In this document: positions 37,943 through 47,300 of the stretch, piece by piece
How the letters are laid out: each line of letters opens with the position of its first letter
How positions within the stretch are numbered: the first letter of the stretch is position 1
Assembly: GCA_937925855.1 (NCBI GenBank)
Contig: CALAMO010000014.1
Span: 1 to 64,000, forward strand
DNA: 64,000 bases
Origin: an uncultured Thiotrichaceae bacterium
GTDB taxonomy: Bacteria; Pseudomonadota; Gammaproteobacteria; Thiotrichales; Thiotrichaceae
Reading direction: 5' to 3'
Position numbers and translations under genes: made by a program
Notes under the pieces: model-generated
Database searches by the model: none
What the model was told of the DNA's origin: nothing
What the model saw: the letters and a program-made list of their open reading frames with translations, nothing else

Positions 37943-39457
37943 TTAGTCAACCGCTTCTTCCGGCGCACGATCCGATAAATCAATCCAGATGGTTTTCACT
38001 TCGGTATACTGGTCATGCGCATGCAGTCCATTATCACGCCCGCCAAAGCCGGACTGTTTATAGCCCCCAAACGGCGTGCTAATATCTCCCTCCCCGTAGC
38101 AGTTAACGGTCACCGTCCCAGCGCGCACTGCCCGTGCTGCCCGCAGCGCCTTCTTGCCATTGGCACTAAAGACACTGGCGGTCAGACCATAGTCCGTATC
38201 ATTCGCCACCGCGATGGCTTCTTCCACACTGCCAACAGTTATCACCGCCAGAATCGGCCCAAAGATTTCTTCCCGTGCCAGCTTGCTGTCAGGCTGCACA
38301 CCGTCAATCAACGTCGGCATCACGTAACACCCTGCGGAGCGCTCCCCCCCAGCAATAATTTTCTCGCCCGCAGCCAAGGTATCCAGATAATGACACACCT
38401 TAGTAAAGTGTTCGGCATCCACCAGCGCACCCAAATGATGGGCAGGGTTCAAAGGGTCACCAGTGCGCCAATCACGCAAATGCGCACTGATTTTCGACAG
38501 CAGCGCATCTTTGATCCCGGCCTGGACAATCAGGCGTGAATTTGCCGAGCAGTTCTCACCCATATTCCAGAACGCGGCATTGACCACATGCGCCGCGACC
38601 AAATCCAGCTCTTCGGCATCATCTAACACAATCGCCGGATTCTTGCCGCCGCATTCCAGCACCACCTTTTTCAAATTAGAATCCGCAGCATAGCGCAGGA
38701 AGCGCCGCCCTGTTTCGGTCGAACCCGTGAAGGACACCATATCAACATCCGGGTGCAGCCCAAGCGGCTCGCCCACATCCGGCCCCAATCCCGGCACCAC
38801 ATTCAATACGCCACGCGGCACCCCTGCCGCCAGCGCCAATTCGGCGACACGTAAGGCAGTTAGACTGGTTTGCTCCGCCGGTTTTACAATCACTGAATTA
38901 CCCGCCGCCAGCGCCGGTGCAATCTTCCAAGCCAGCATCAGCAGCGGAAAATTCCACGGCAGTACGCAGCCGACCACGCCCACCGGCTCACGTACAATCA
39001 GTGCAATCGCCTCATCCCCCACCGGCGCACTCTGATCATAAATTTTATCAATTGCCTCGGCGTGCCAAAGCAGCGTATTAATCGTCTCAGGAATATCAAC
39101 CGTCGCACAATCACGCACTGGCTTACCCGAATCCAGACTTTCCAGCACCGCCAGCTCGTGACGATTACGCTTAATCAGTTTAGCTAGCCTAATCAATACC
39201 GCTTTGCGTGCCGCCGGGTGCAGTTTGCTCCAGCGTCCCTGCTCAAACGCTTCCCGCGCTTTGACGACGGCGAAATCGATATCCCGCGCCGTACAGGCAG
39301 CAATTTGTGCCAGCGGCTCGCCCGTCGCCGGGTTCACGCTGGCAAAGGTTGCGCCAGCCTGGGCGGGTTGAAAATGCCCATCAATAAACGCTGTTGACGC
39401 TAAGGTCAGCGATGCCGCCAGCGCCTGATAGTCCTCATAGCTCAGTAAATCAGACAC
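37943..39457 (-). CDS. NAD(P)+-dependent aldehyde dehydrogenase, PuuC-like
   Basis: Aldehyde dehydrogenase of about 504 residues. Seen: VVGCVLPWNFPLLMLAWKIAPALAAGN near 153-179 (cofactor binding), the general base Glu in VVLECGGKNPAIV near 260, catalytic Cys in NMGENCSANSRL near 295, and EEIFGPILAV near 390. Pattern is closest to PuuC/betaine-aldehyde-type enzymes. GTG 39457 was chosen because GGGAGG lies 9 nt upstream; ATG 39466 abuts that ribosome-binding site. The start overlaps the end of the DapA-like gene by 8 nt, so the two are translationally coupled. Confidence 0.9.
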   Translation of the reverse strand: MSDLLSYEDYQALAASLTLASTAFIDGHFQPAQAGATFASVNPATGEPLAQIAACTARDIDFAVVKAREAFEQGRWSKLHPAARKAVLIRLAKLIKRNRHELAVLESLDSGKPVRDCATVDIPETINTLLWHAEAIDKIYDQSAPVGDEAIALIVREPVGVVGCVLPWNFPLLMLAWKIAPALAAGNSVIVKPAEQTSLTALRVAELALAAGVPRGVLNVVPGLGPDVGEPLGLHPDVDMVSFTGSTETGRRFLRYAADSNLKKVVLECGGKNPAIVLDDAEELDLVAAHVVNAAFWNMGENCSANSRLIVQAGIKDALLSKISAHLRDWRTGDPLNPAHHLGALVDAEHFTKVCHYLDTLAAGEKIIAGGERSAGCYVMPTLIDGVQPDSKLAREEIFGPILAVITVGSVEEAIAVANDTDYGLTASVFSANGKKALRAARAVRAGTVTVNCYGEGDISTPFGGYKQSGFGGRDNGLHAHDQYTEVKTIWIDLSDRAPEEAVD

Positions 39458-40526
39458 GACCCACATCCTCCCGCTGCGCTAGCCTTAACGGCCCGCCGTC
39501 ATTTTCATCATAGGTTTGCTGTTTGCGTTCCCGGCCATCAAAGCGGCTTTTAGGTTGGCGCTTTCCCGCCTCATCAGTCGCTGAATCCAAGCGCTGCGAA
39601 CCCATCACACCCGCTACCGGCAGCGTGTCGCCCATAATATGTTGTAGTGTACGGTCCATGACTCGAATCACCTGTTCCAGGTCACGCTTCTCATCTTTGT
39701 TCAGCGGCTGCAGCGGTTTACGCGGTGGCCCAACTGGCATCCCCCGCACGCTGAGGCCATATTTAATGCACTGCACGAACTTACCCCCCTGCTCCAACAC
39801 CCGCATTAGCGGCAGCATTGCCATCATAATGCGGCGGCCTTTCTCAAAGTCACCTTCCAGCCGACAGGCCTGATACAGGGCAAGATGCGCCTGCGGTGCG
39901 AAGTTCGAACCCGCACACACCCAACAGGACGCCCCCCAGGCAAAAAACTCCAGCGCCTGATCATCCATGCCACAGCCGAGCTGGATATGCGGATAATCAC
40001 GCGCCAATAGGTGCAGGCGGTTAATATCACCGGAGCTTTCTTTAATCGCAGTAAAATTGGGTGAGCGCCCCACCCGATCTAAGTATTCCTCACCCATCTC
40101 CACGCCCATCCTGCCCGGATAGTTGTACAGCATAATGGGTAGATTAGCCGCCCGGTCAATTGCCAGGGCATGCAGGGCATTTTCATGCTCAGTCGGCACC
40201 GCATAAGGCGGTGTCGCAACTAAGAGCGCATCAGCGCCAATCTTGGCCGCCGCGACGGCATAGTCCACGGAATCTTCAGTGCGCATCGCCCCGGTACCCA
40301 CAATCAGCGGCACACGCTGGTTGATGATAGCGTGAAACACCTGCATCAGATGCAGGCGCTCTTCCCGACTTTGGGCATAATACTCGCCCGTAGTTCCCGC
40401 CAGAATCAGACCGTGAACACCGCTAGCAATGAGGTGTTCAATCACCGCCTCCAGCATCGGCTCATTAATGCTGCCGTCTGCTTCATGCGGGGTGATAACC
40501 GGCGTATAAATACCCTCAAATTTCAT
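39450..40526 (-). CDS. DapA-like lyase with C-terminal extension
   Basis: Dihydrodipicolinate synthase/N-acetylneuraminate lyase family protein of 358 residues. Substrate-binding GTTGEYY lies near residues 44-50, the Tyr in LYNYPGRMG near 133-141, and the Schiff-base Lys in FTAIKESSGDINR near 158-170. The family core ends near residue 300; about 55 further residues, highly charged (QRLDSATDEAGKRQPKSRF onward), have no counterpart I know and look disordered. By context (amine oxidase, aldehyde dehydrogenase, betaine-type ABC transporter), a hydroxyproline-type deaminase/dehydratase is an attractive but unproven role. It leads a minus-strand operon. Confidence 0.88.
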   Translation of the reverse strand: MKFEGIYTPVITPHEADGSINEPMLEAVIEHLIASGVHGLILAGTTGEYYAQSREERLHLMQVFHAIINQRVPLIVGTGAMRTEDSVDYAVAAAKIGADALLVATPPYAVPTEHENALHALAIDRAANLPIMLYNYPGRMGVEMGEEYLDRVGRSPNFTAIKESSGDINRLHLLARDYPHIQLGCGMDDQALEFFAWGASCWVCAGSNFAPQAHLALYQACRLEGDFEKGRRIMMAMLPLMRVLEQGGKFVQCIKYGLSVRGMPVGPPRKPLQPLNKDEKRDLEQVIRVMDRTLQHIMGDTLPVAGVMGSQRLDSATDEAGKRQPKSRFDGRERKQQTYDENDGGPLRLAQREDVGRV

Positions 40527-40850
40527 CGCTGTCTGCGCACCCTAAATTTGTATACATATTGTGTACAATAATGGATTTACCCTGCCTTGCCAACTATCTG
40601 ACCTGAATGATTTATCAATGATTTCAGCTTTTAACAGCCCATCTTTACTAATGCAGACATTCGGTATACAAAAATCCAGCTTATCGCTTGAGTTTGCTTT
40701 TCACTAAATGCTATGGTGTAAGCCATCCTGGCCTTGGGAGCCTTGATTATCCAAAGGAAACACTATTTTGGAGGAGGCGGTTGTCGCCTGACTAGCGATA
40801 GTAACGTCAAAATAACCCCTGTACATTTTTTAAAAATTGAGGAGAAAACC
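40527..40850. other. Divergent control region between DapA-like and ABC-transporter operons
   Basis: 324 bases without a gene. It holds the operator-like element at 40548-40568, a further GGTATACAAA near 40673, a weak plus-strand promoter pair (TTGAGT at 40688 and TATGGT at 40712), and a small hairpin AGGCG/CGCCT at 40775-40789 just after a GGAGGAGG sequence that has no open frame. The ribosome-binding site GAGGAG before TTG 40851 closes the region. Confidence 0.6.
40548..40568. promoter_or_regulatory. GntR-type operator, two near-palindromes
   Basis: Two adjacent elements, TTGTATACAT and TTGTGTACAA, form a 21-bp near-palindrome located 22 nt before the DapA-like start codon. Both fit the TTGTnnACAA pattern used by many FadR-type GntR regulators. 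The position would let a repressor block the minus-strand promoter. Confidence 0.55.
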
Positions 40851-41867
40851 TTGAAAACACCGAGTATGTTTAAGAAAGCCGCTCTGGGTCTGGCGCTTTT
40901 AGCGGGCTCTAGTGGCGCAATGGCCGCCTGTGGCAACATTCAGATCGCAGAATGGAACTGGGCTTCCGGCGAACTGATGGCTAACGTTGACAAAATCATT
41001 CTGGAAGAAGGCTTCGACTGTAAAGTTGAATTGGTACCGGGCGCAACGACCACGACCTTTGCCTCCATGAACGAAAAAGGCAAGCCTGATCTGGCGGGCG
41101 AATTATGGATTAATGCGGTACGTGAACCACTAGGTAAAGCATTCGCTGCTAAGACCTTGCACTCTGTGAACGACGGCCCAATCACTGAATTAGGTGAAGG
41201 CTGGTGGATTCCACCTCAAACCGCTGAGAAGCACCCTGAACTGAAGACCGTTATGGACGTATTGAAGCGCCCCGACCTGTTCCCAGACAAAGAAGACCCA
41301 TCAAAAGGCGCTTTCATTGGCTGTCCTGCGGGCTGGGGTTGTCAGCTAGCAAACATTAACTTGTTCCGTGCGTTCGAAATGGAAAAGAAAGGCTGGAAAC
41401 TGGTTGATCCGGGTTCTGCTGCCGGTCTTGACGGTTCAATGACTAAAGCGGTTGAGCGTGGTGCCAACTGGTTCGGCTACTACTGGTCACCTACCGCGAT
41501 GATTGGTAAGCACAAAATGGTTAAACTGCCATTTGGCGTACCCTTCGCCGGTAAAGAAAACTGGGATGGCTGTATTGCTAAAGCTGAACAGGACTGTGCG
41601 GATCCTAAGCCTTCTGCCTGGACTGATTCTGAAGTACACAGTGTGGTTACTAAGAAGTTTATGGAAACGGCTGGTCCAGACGTTATGGGTTATATCAATA
41701 AGCGCGTATTCCCTGGCCAAACCATGAATGAAATGCTGGTCTACATGGGCGATGAGCAAGCGGGTGGCGAAGATGCAGCGTATAAATTCCTGGCTGACCA
41801 TGAAGATCTGTGGAGCGAATGGGTAACCGAAGCAGTTGCTGCCAAGGTTAAAGCAGGCATCAAGTAA
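40851..41867 (+). CDS. Betaine/proline-type ABC transporter substrate-binding protein
   Basis: ProX/OpuAC-like periplasmic binding protein of 338 residues with a signal peptide ending near GAMAACG (about residue 27). It binds quaternary amines through an aromatic box; visible candidates are the Trp-rich stretches IAEWNWASGEL, EGWWIPPQ and GANWFGYYWSP. Paired cysteines (CPAGWGCQ) and C-rich segments in the second lobe may form disulfides. TTG 40851 was chosen because GAGGAG lies 6 nt upstream; ATG 40866 is 21 nt away. A strong terminator follows the gene before the permease gene. Confidence 0.92.
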   Translation: MKTPSMFKKAALGLALLAGSSGAMAACGNIQIAEWNWASGELMANVDKIILEEGFDCKVELVPGATTTTFASMNEKGKPDLAGELWINAVREPLGKAFAAKTLHSVNDGPITELGEGWWIPPQTAEKHPELKTVMDVLKRPDLFPDKEDPSKGAFIGCPAGWGCQLANINLFRAFEMEKKGWKLVDPGSAAGLDGSMTKAVERGANWFGYYWSPTAMIGKHKMVKLPFGVPFAGKENWDGCIAKAEQDCADPKPSAWTDSEVHSVVTKKFMETAGPDVMGYINKRVFPGQTMNEMLVYMGDEQAGGEDAAYKFLADHEDLWSEWVTEAVAAKVKAGIK

Positions 41868-41987
41868 GACACTGCTAATTAATTCGATACCTAACGGGAA
41901 ATACATAGATTGACTCCCCGGGGCATAAAGGCCTTCGTCTTGCTGCCAGTAGGGTATTGAACACATCGAGCAGTTAGAAAAAAACGG

Positions 41988-42018
41988 CCCACTGGTCACT
42001 TGCTGGTGGGCTTTTTTA
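41988..42018 (+). terminator. Rho-independent terminator inside the betaine ABC operon
   Basis: GCCCAC (41988-41993) pairs with GTGGGC (42007-42012), followed by six T and preceded by an A-run. It stands between the binding-protein gene and the permease gene, so most transcripts would stop after the binding protein. Confidence 0.8.
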
Positions 42019-42039
42019 CATCTTATTTAGAGACTTGTT

Positions 42040-42942
42040 ATGGATTGGTTAATTAATTTTTTAACAGAATTTCCACAGATGTCCCGTCAAGGCTTGCGGG
42101 ATATGAAAAAAATGATTGATGGTAGTTACCGGGAGTTTTCGCGTGAATATGGGGAAGCCATTGAATCCTTTTTTGATCCACTCTTGTGGTTTCTGGTCAA
42201 ATTCGAAGAATTGCTGCAAATAACACCCTGGCCGGTTGTTATTCTAGTGGTGGCGGGCTTAGCTTGGTGGGGCGCACGTAGCTGGACTATCGTGATTGGA
42301 AGTATTGTGTCCTTCTTGCTGATTGGGTGGTTTGGTATGTGGGAAGACACCATGTCCACACTAGCCATTGTATCGGTTTCAACCTTTATTTGTATTGCAC
42401 TGGGTATCCCGCTGGGCATACTGATGGCGCGTTCTGACCGGCTTCAGTCCATGGTGACACCGGTGCTCGACATTATGCAGACGATCCCCGCCTTCGTTTA
42501 CCTTATTCCCGTGGTCATGCTATTGGGCATTGGTAAAGTGCCGGGCCTGCTTTCTGTTTGTATCTATGCGATTCCACCGATTGTGCGCCTAACTAATCTG
42601 GGTATTCGTCTGGTTGAGAAAGAGGCCTTGGAGGCCGCAGATGCCTTCGGTGCCAGCTACAAACAGCGTTTATTTGGCGTACAAATCCCGCTGGCGCTGC
42701 CCAATATTTTTGCTGGAGTAAACCAGACAATTATGATGGCACTATCGATGGTCGTGATTGCTTCGATGATTGGGGTCGCGGGCTTGGGTGTTCCGGTACT
42801 GAAGTCCATTTCTAATCAGTATCTGGCATTAGGTATGATGAACGGTCTGGCGATCGTGGTCCTGGCGATTATCTTCGACCGCGTCTCACAGAGCTTTGGC
42901 CTGCGCTTACAGAAACACCGCCATGGAGCACAACATGACTGA
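42040..42942 (+). CDS. Betaine/proline-type ABC transporter permease (ProW-like)
   Basis: Membrane subunit of 300 residues, about six helices, starting with a soluble N-terminal arm of about 60 residues as in ProW. The ABC permease coupling segment, an EAA-type loop, is EKEALEAADAFGASYKQRLFGVQIPLALPNIFAGVNQT near residues 188-225. It overlaps the ATPase gene by 8 nt. Works with the preceding binding protein and following ATPase. Confidence 0.95.
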   Translation: MDWLINFLTEFPQMSRQGLRDMKKMIDGSYREFSREYGEAIESFFDPLLWFLVKFEELLQITPWPVVILVVAGLAWWGARSWTIVIGSIVSFLLIGWFGMWEDTMSTLAIVSVSTFICIALGIPLGILMARSDRLQSMVTPVLDIMQTIPAFVYLIPVVMLLGIGKVPGLLSVCIYAIPPIVRLTNLGIRLVEKEALEAADAFGASYKQRLFGVQIPLALPNIFAGVNQTIMMALSMVVIASMIGVAGLGVPVLKSISNQYLALGMMNGLAIVVLAIIFDRVSQSFGLRLQKHRHGAQHD

Positions 42943-43984
42943 TATTAAGATTAAGATTGAAAATCTGTACAAGATTTTTGGCCCTAAACCTAAGTCTGTG
43001 CTGCAACGGGTTAAAGACGGCATGTCCAAACAGGATTTGTTAGAACAGCACGGACACGTACTGGGCCTGAAAGACATCAATATTGACATTCCAGCACAAG
43101 GAATTTCAGTCATCATGGGCCTTTCTGGCTCGGGCAAATCTACCCTGATCCGCCACATCAATCGCCTGATTGAGCCAACGGCAGGCAAGATGATCGTTGA
43201 TGGTGATGACGTCTTAGCGATGTCTAAGAATAAGCTGATTGATTTCCGTCGCCACAAAGCGTCTATGGTATTCCAGAAATTTGGTCTACACGTACACCGC
43301 ACCGTGGCTGAGAATGTGGCTTATGGCTTGGTGGTTCAGGGCACGCCGCTAAAAAAAGCCAAAGAGCAAAGTCACAAGTGGCTGGATCGTGTCGGTTTGG
43401 CCGGTTTTGAGGAGCATTATCCTTCACAGCTGTCCGGCGGCATGCAGCAGCGTGTCGGCCTGGCGCGTGCGCTGGCAACGGATGCAGAAATTCTGCTCAT
43501 GGATGAAGCTTTCTCAGCACTTGACCCGCTAATCCGCACCGATATGCAGGATGTCTTACTCGACCTACAGGAAGAACTGCACAAAACCATCGTGTTCATC
43601 ACCCATGATCTCGATGAAGCGCTGCGTATTGGTGATACTATCGCCATCTTACGTGACGGTGCGGTCATTCAGCAGGGCGACCCTCAGGACATCATCATGC
43701 ATCCAAATGACGACTACATCGTCGATTTCATTCAGGATATCAATCGTGGCCGCGTCATTCGTCTGCGGACGTTGATGTCAGAGGGCACCGCAATCAACGG
43801 CTTGGCATTAAACCAAAATATGGTGCTGGAAGAAGCGCTGCCACTGGTGGCGGATACCGCTGAGAAAGCCTGTAACGTGGTTGATGATGCCAATAACATC
43901 CTGGGCAGCATCGATCTAAATCAAGTCATCACTGGGCTAGCACGACCCAAAGTGGAAACTAACCCAGAAAACCGTTATCGGTAA
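42935..43984 (+). CDS. Betaine/proline-type ABC transporter ATP-binding protein (ProV-like)
   Basis: ATPase of 349 residues. Walker A GLSGSGKST near residues 61-69, Q-loop MVFQKFGLH near 110, signature LSGGMQQRVGLARALA near 165-180 and Walker B ILLMDEAFSALDP near 188-200. The tail after residue 280 looks like one CBS-like domain (NGLALNQNMVLEEAL then CNVVDDANNILGSIDL), as in ProV/OpuA. Start ATG 42935 has GGAG 6 nt upstream inside the end of the permease gene. A large hairpin follows the stop. Confidence 0.96.
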   Translation: MTDIKIKIENLYKIFGPKPKSVLQRVKDGMSKQDLLEQHGHVLGLKDINIDIPAQGISVIMGLSGSGKSTLIRHINRLIEPTAGKMIVDGDDVLAMSKNKLIDFRRHKASMVFQKFGLHVHRTVAENVAYGLVVQGTPLKKAKEQSHKWLDRVGLAGFEEHYPSQLSGGMQQRVGLARALATDAEILLMDEAFSALDPLIRTDMQDVLLDLQEELHKTIVFITHDLDEALRIGDTIAILRDGAVIQQGDPQDIIMHPNDDYIVDFIQDINRGRVIRLRTLMSEGTAINGLALNQNMVLEEALPLVADTAEKACNVVDDANNILGSIDLNQVITGLARPKVETNPENRYR

Positions 43985-44363
43985 GCCCGTTTGCCTCCTC
44001 GATCCGACCTGGATGCGAGGAGGCAAACCTTAGACAGTAAGTTCGCTCCAGATGCGAACCGGGGTGCGCTTACCCACGCTGAGATGCACAACCATTCGGG
44101 CAAAGCGCATTAACTCGCCTTATCATGGATCGTGTACACGAACTGTTTCAGTGTAGTTCATCTGTAGAGTTTTCAGATATTGTCGCGTTTATCCTACTAA
44201 GAAAACCAGCTGTCATTTTCATTTTACTTACCACTGCGTAAAAATGTAGTATTCATTTTTTATTAATTAGCATCAATTTATTCTATAAAGGATATAGCTA
44301 AAATAAGATTAATTATTAGACAAATGCCACCCATCAATCATAACAACAGAAGGTATTTTTTGC
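43985..44363. other. Intergenic region before the large secreted-protein gene
   Basis: 379 bases without a gene. It starts with the hairpin at 43989-44028 and becomes very AT-rich from about 44200, where the promoter of the large secreted-protein gene should lie; I could not fix its boxes. AGAAGG lies 10 nt before the ATG at 44364. A small inverted repeat GAACT/AGTTC is near 44140-44160. Confidence 0.55.
43989..44028 (+). terminator. Large hairpin ending the ABC operon
   Basis: GTTTGCCTCCTCG pairs perfectly with CGAGGAGGCAAAC over 13 bp with a 14-nt loop, 4 nt after the ATPase gene. There is no U-tract, so it may protect the RNA 3' end or act with Rho. Confidence 0.6.
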
Positions 44364-47300
44364 ATGCTCAGTTCATATAACCCACTTCAGCGATACAGCG
44401 GAACTGCTGAACATACCGTGCCACTGAAGGGATTGCTGCTCACATTGAGCTTGTGTTTAGGCAGTCTGACGTGGTCAAACAGCGCAGAGGCATCCACTTT
44501 GCCTACCTTCACCTGTGATAATAGCTTCTACGAAGTCATTAACGGACAGTTGACCAAACTGGATCCCACAACAGGTACTTACACTCCCATCGGCTCAAAA
44601 CAACCACAGTACAATGCTGCTGGCTATAACTTTCGAGACGATTATATTTACGCGCTTGGCCAAAAGGGCGACATTAAAGACAAACTTATCCGGGTCGGTG
44701 CCGACGGCAACTATGAAGTTATTGGCGATTTTGAGGAATTTGCCTCTGGCGTAGTTGGGCTCAACAACGATTACTATTACGGTTTCAACAGCAACTCAAT
44801 GCGGGTTATTGACCTGACCGATATTGCGGCAGGCTTCAGGAAAATCAACTTCAGCGGCGACTCCGGCGCTGCGTATCTCGATGGCTCTTTCATCCAAAAT
44901 GAAGGCAAGGACTACATTATTGCCGTCAGGGATGCCACGCTAGCCATCTATGATATGACGAATAATGTCGTTTCTCGCGTCCCCGTGACTGGCATGCCAG
45001 CAACCGGCGTCTATGGCGCAGTGTGGACAACGGCTGACGGTCGGCTTTATGCCAGTGACAATGTCACCGGTATTATCTATGCCATCGATGAATTATTTAA
45101 CGGCTCACCACGAGTTATTTCGACTGCCGCTGCGGCACGCCCTTCCAATGACCACGATGGCATGAACTGCTACTTCAGTCGGGCACCCATAGGGCCAACA
45201 CCGACCAAAATGTTCGACTATTCTGATGCGCCAATCGCGGGCACATCCTATAGCTATACCTCACATGAAATCAAAGCAGGCCTTCAGCTCGGTGCTAACA
45301 TCGATGCTGAAACAACACCGCTTGCCACTACCGACGCCAGCGGTGACGGTGCAGATGATGACGGTATCAGCAGCTTTCCTACGCTCAACATGTCAGACGA
45401 CAGCTACACCATTCCTGCTGCTAATATCAGCGCAACGGGTACCGGCAACTTATATGCCTGGATCGACTTTGACAGTGATGGTCGTTTTGAAAACAATGAA
45501 TATGCTTCTGCGACCGTCAGCAACGGTACGATTAGTGGCGATCTCGTCTGGTCTTCACCACCCGCCATGGCACCCGGCAAGACATTTGCCCGTTTCAGGT
45601 TAACGACAGACACGTTCAACGACACTGATTTCGCAACGTTGGCTAGCGATGGTGAAGTTGAAGATTACCAGCTCACTATCAATACGGCTAATACAGCTAT
45701 ACCCGCACCGTCCTGTTTCGGCAGCACAGGTAATTTCACAGGTTTAAATTTCAGCGCCATCTCACCTGCGACTCTGCCACTGCAAACACAGTATTTGTTG
45801 GCCAATGCCGGTAATAAAGACGGTAAGTCAATTGATGTGCGCGTGACCTTTGATAAAGTGCCTAATCCAGCTAGCGCTACAGCAGCCAACATGCCTAGAC
45901 TCGATGGTGGCGACTTCACCTTCAATCATGGCGGCACAGGCAACGATATTCAAGTCACCTATGATTTCTTTGAGGCCGGTACAACGACACCCATCGCACT
46001 GAATCTGCGTCTTAGAATCGAAGATATGGATGAAAGTGAGAGCCTTAAGATCAATACCAGTGAATACGATTCTCTGCTCGTAAACGGCCCCAGCAATCTG
46101 ACAACAAACACTGATGGCAGTGGCCTCACAACGATAACTGGCCAAAGTGGTTCTCGTGCAGAAATCAGCCAGGATACGCTGGAAATCATCTTGTTAGACC
46201 GTTCTTCCGTCACCTATACCAGCACGCCGGGCGGCACAAACAATGGCTTTACCCTGGACGCTAACCTAACGGCTTCTCTGATTTCAGAGCAATGCGTTGC
46301 AGGTGCAACACCAGCACCAGCAACAGACTACTCAGATGCCTTAGCAGATGGTTCTGCCAAACCCAACGGTAGCTCAGGCACATCAAGCTACGGTTCTGCA
46401 GCCCATCGCATCATTTCAGGTATTCAGCTTGGCGCCAACATCACCAGTGAATCTTCTGCAGTGCAAGACGCAGATAACGCCAGTGATGACGGTATCTCAG
46501 CATTTCCTGTTCTGAACGATGCAGACAGCAGCTATAGCCTGCCGGTTGCTAATATCAGCGCAACAGGTAGCGGTAATCTGTATGCCTGGATTGACTTTGA
46601 CGGTGATGGTACCTTTGAAAGCGGCGAATTTGCTCTGACCACGGTCACTAATGGCACTGTCAACAACGCTTTGAACTGGTCAGGTCTGTCCAACAGCAAC
46701 GCAGGTAATACGTTTGCCCGTTTCCGCTTCACCTCTGACACACTAACCAGCGTCAATGCGGCAACGCTTGCCAACGACGGCGAAGTAGAAGACTATGGAA
46801 TAACCATTACTTCAGGTAATACTGCACCCACCATTACTTCAGCAGCCGAAGTCACCGTTCCTGAAAACACTGCGGGAGTGGTGATTGATGTCCAAGCGAC
46901 TGATGACAAGGACAGCGAAGGTTCCAACTTGGTATACAGCCTAGTCAGCGGTGGAGACGATAACAACCGCGTTTACATTGGTGGTGCACAAGGTAAGATA
47001 ACCTTCAGAACCCCACCTGACTATGATGTCCCTACGGACACAGGACGCGATAATGTTTACGAAGTTATGGTTCAAGTGTGTGACAGTGGCCCTCTGTGTA
47101 CCACTCAACTCATTAAAATTACTGTTACCGAGGAGACCAACGAAGATTCCGATGGTGACGGCCTAACCAATGATGCTGAGCGGGCGCTAGGCACTGATCC
47201 GAACGATGCTGATACGGATAATGATGGCATTAACGACGGTGATGAAGTCAATGGCCCAGATGGTGACCCATCGACCACAGGCGATAACACTGATCCTCTT

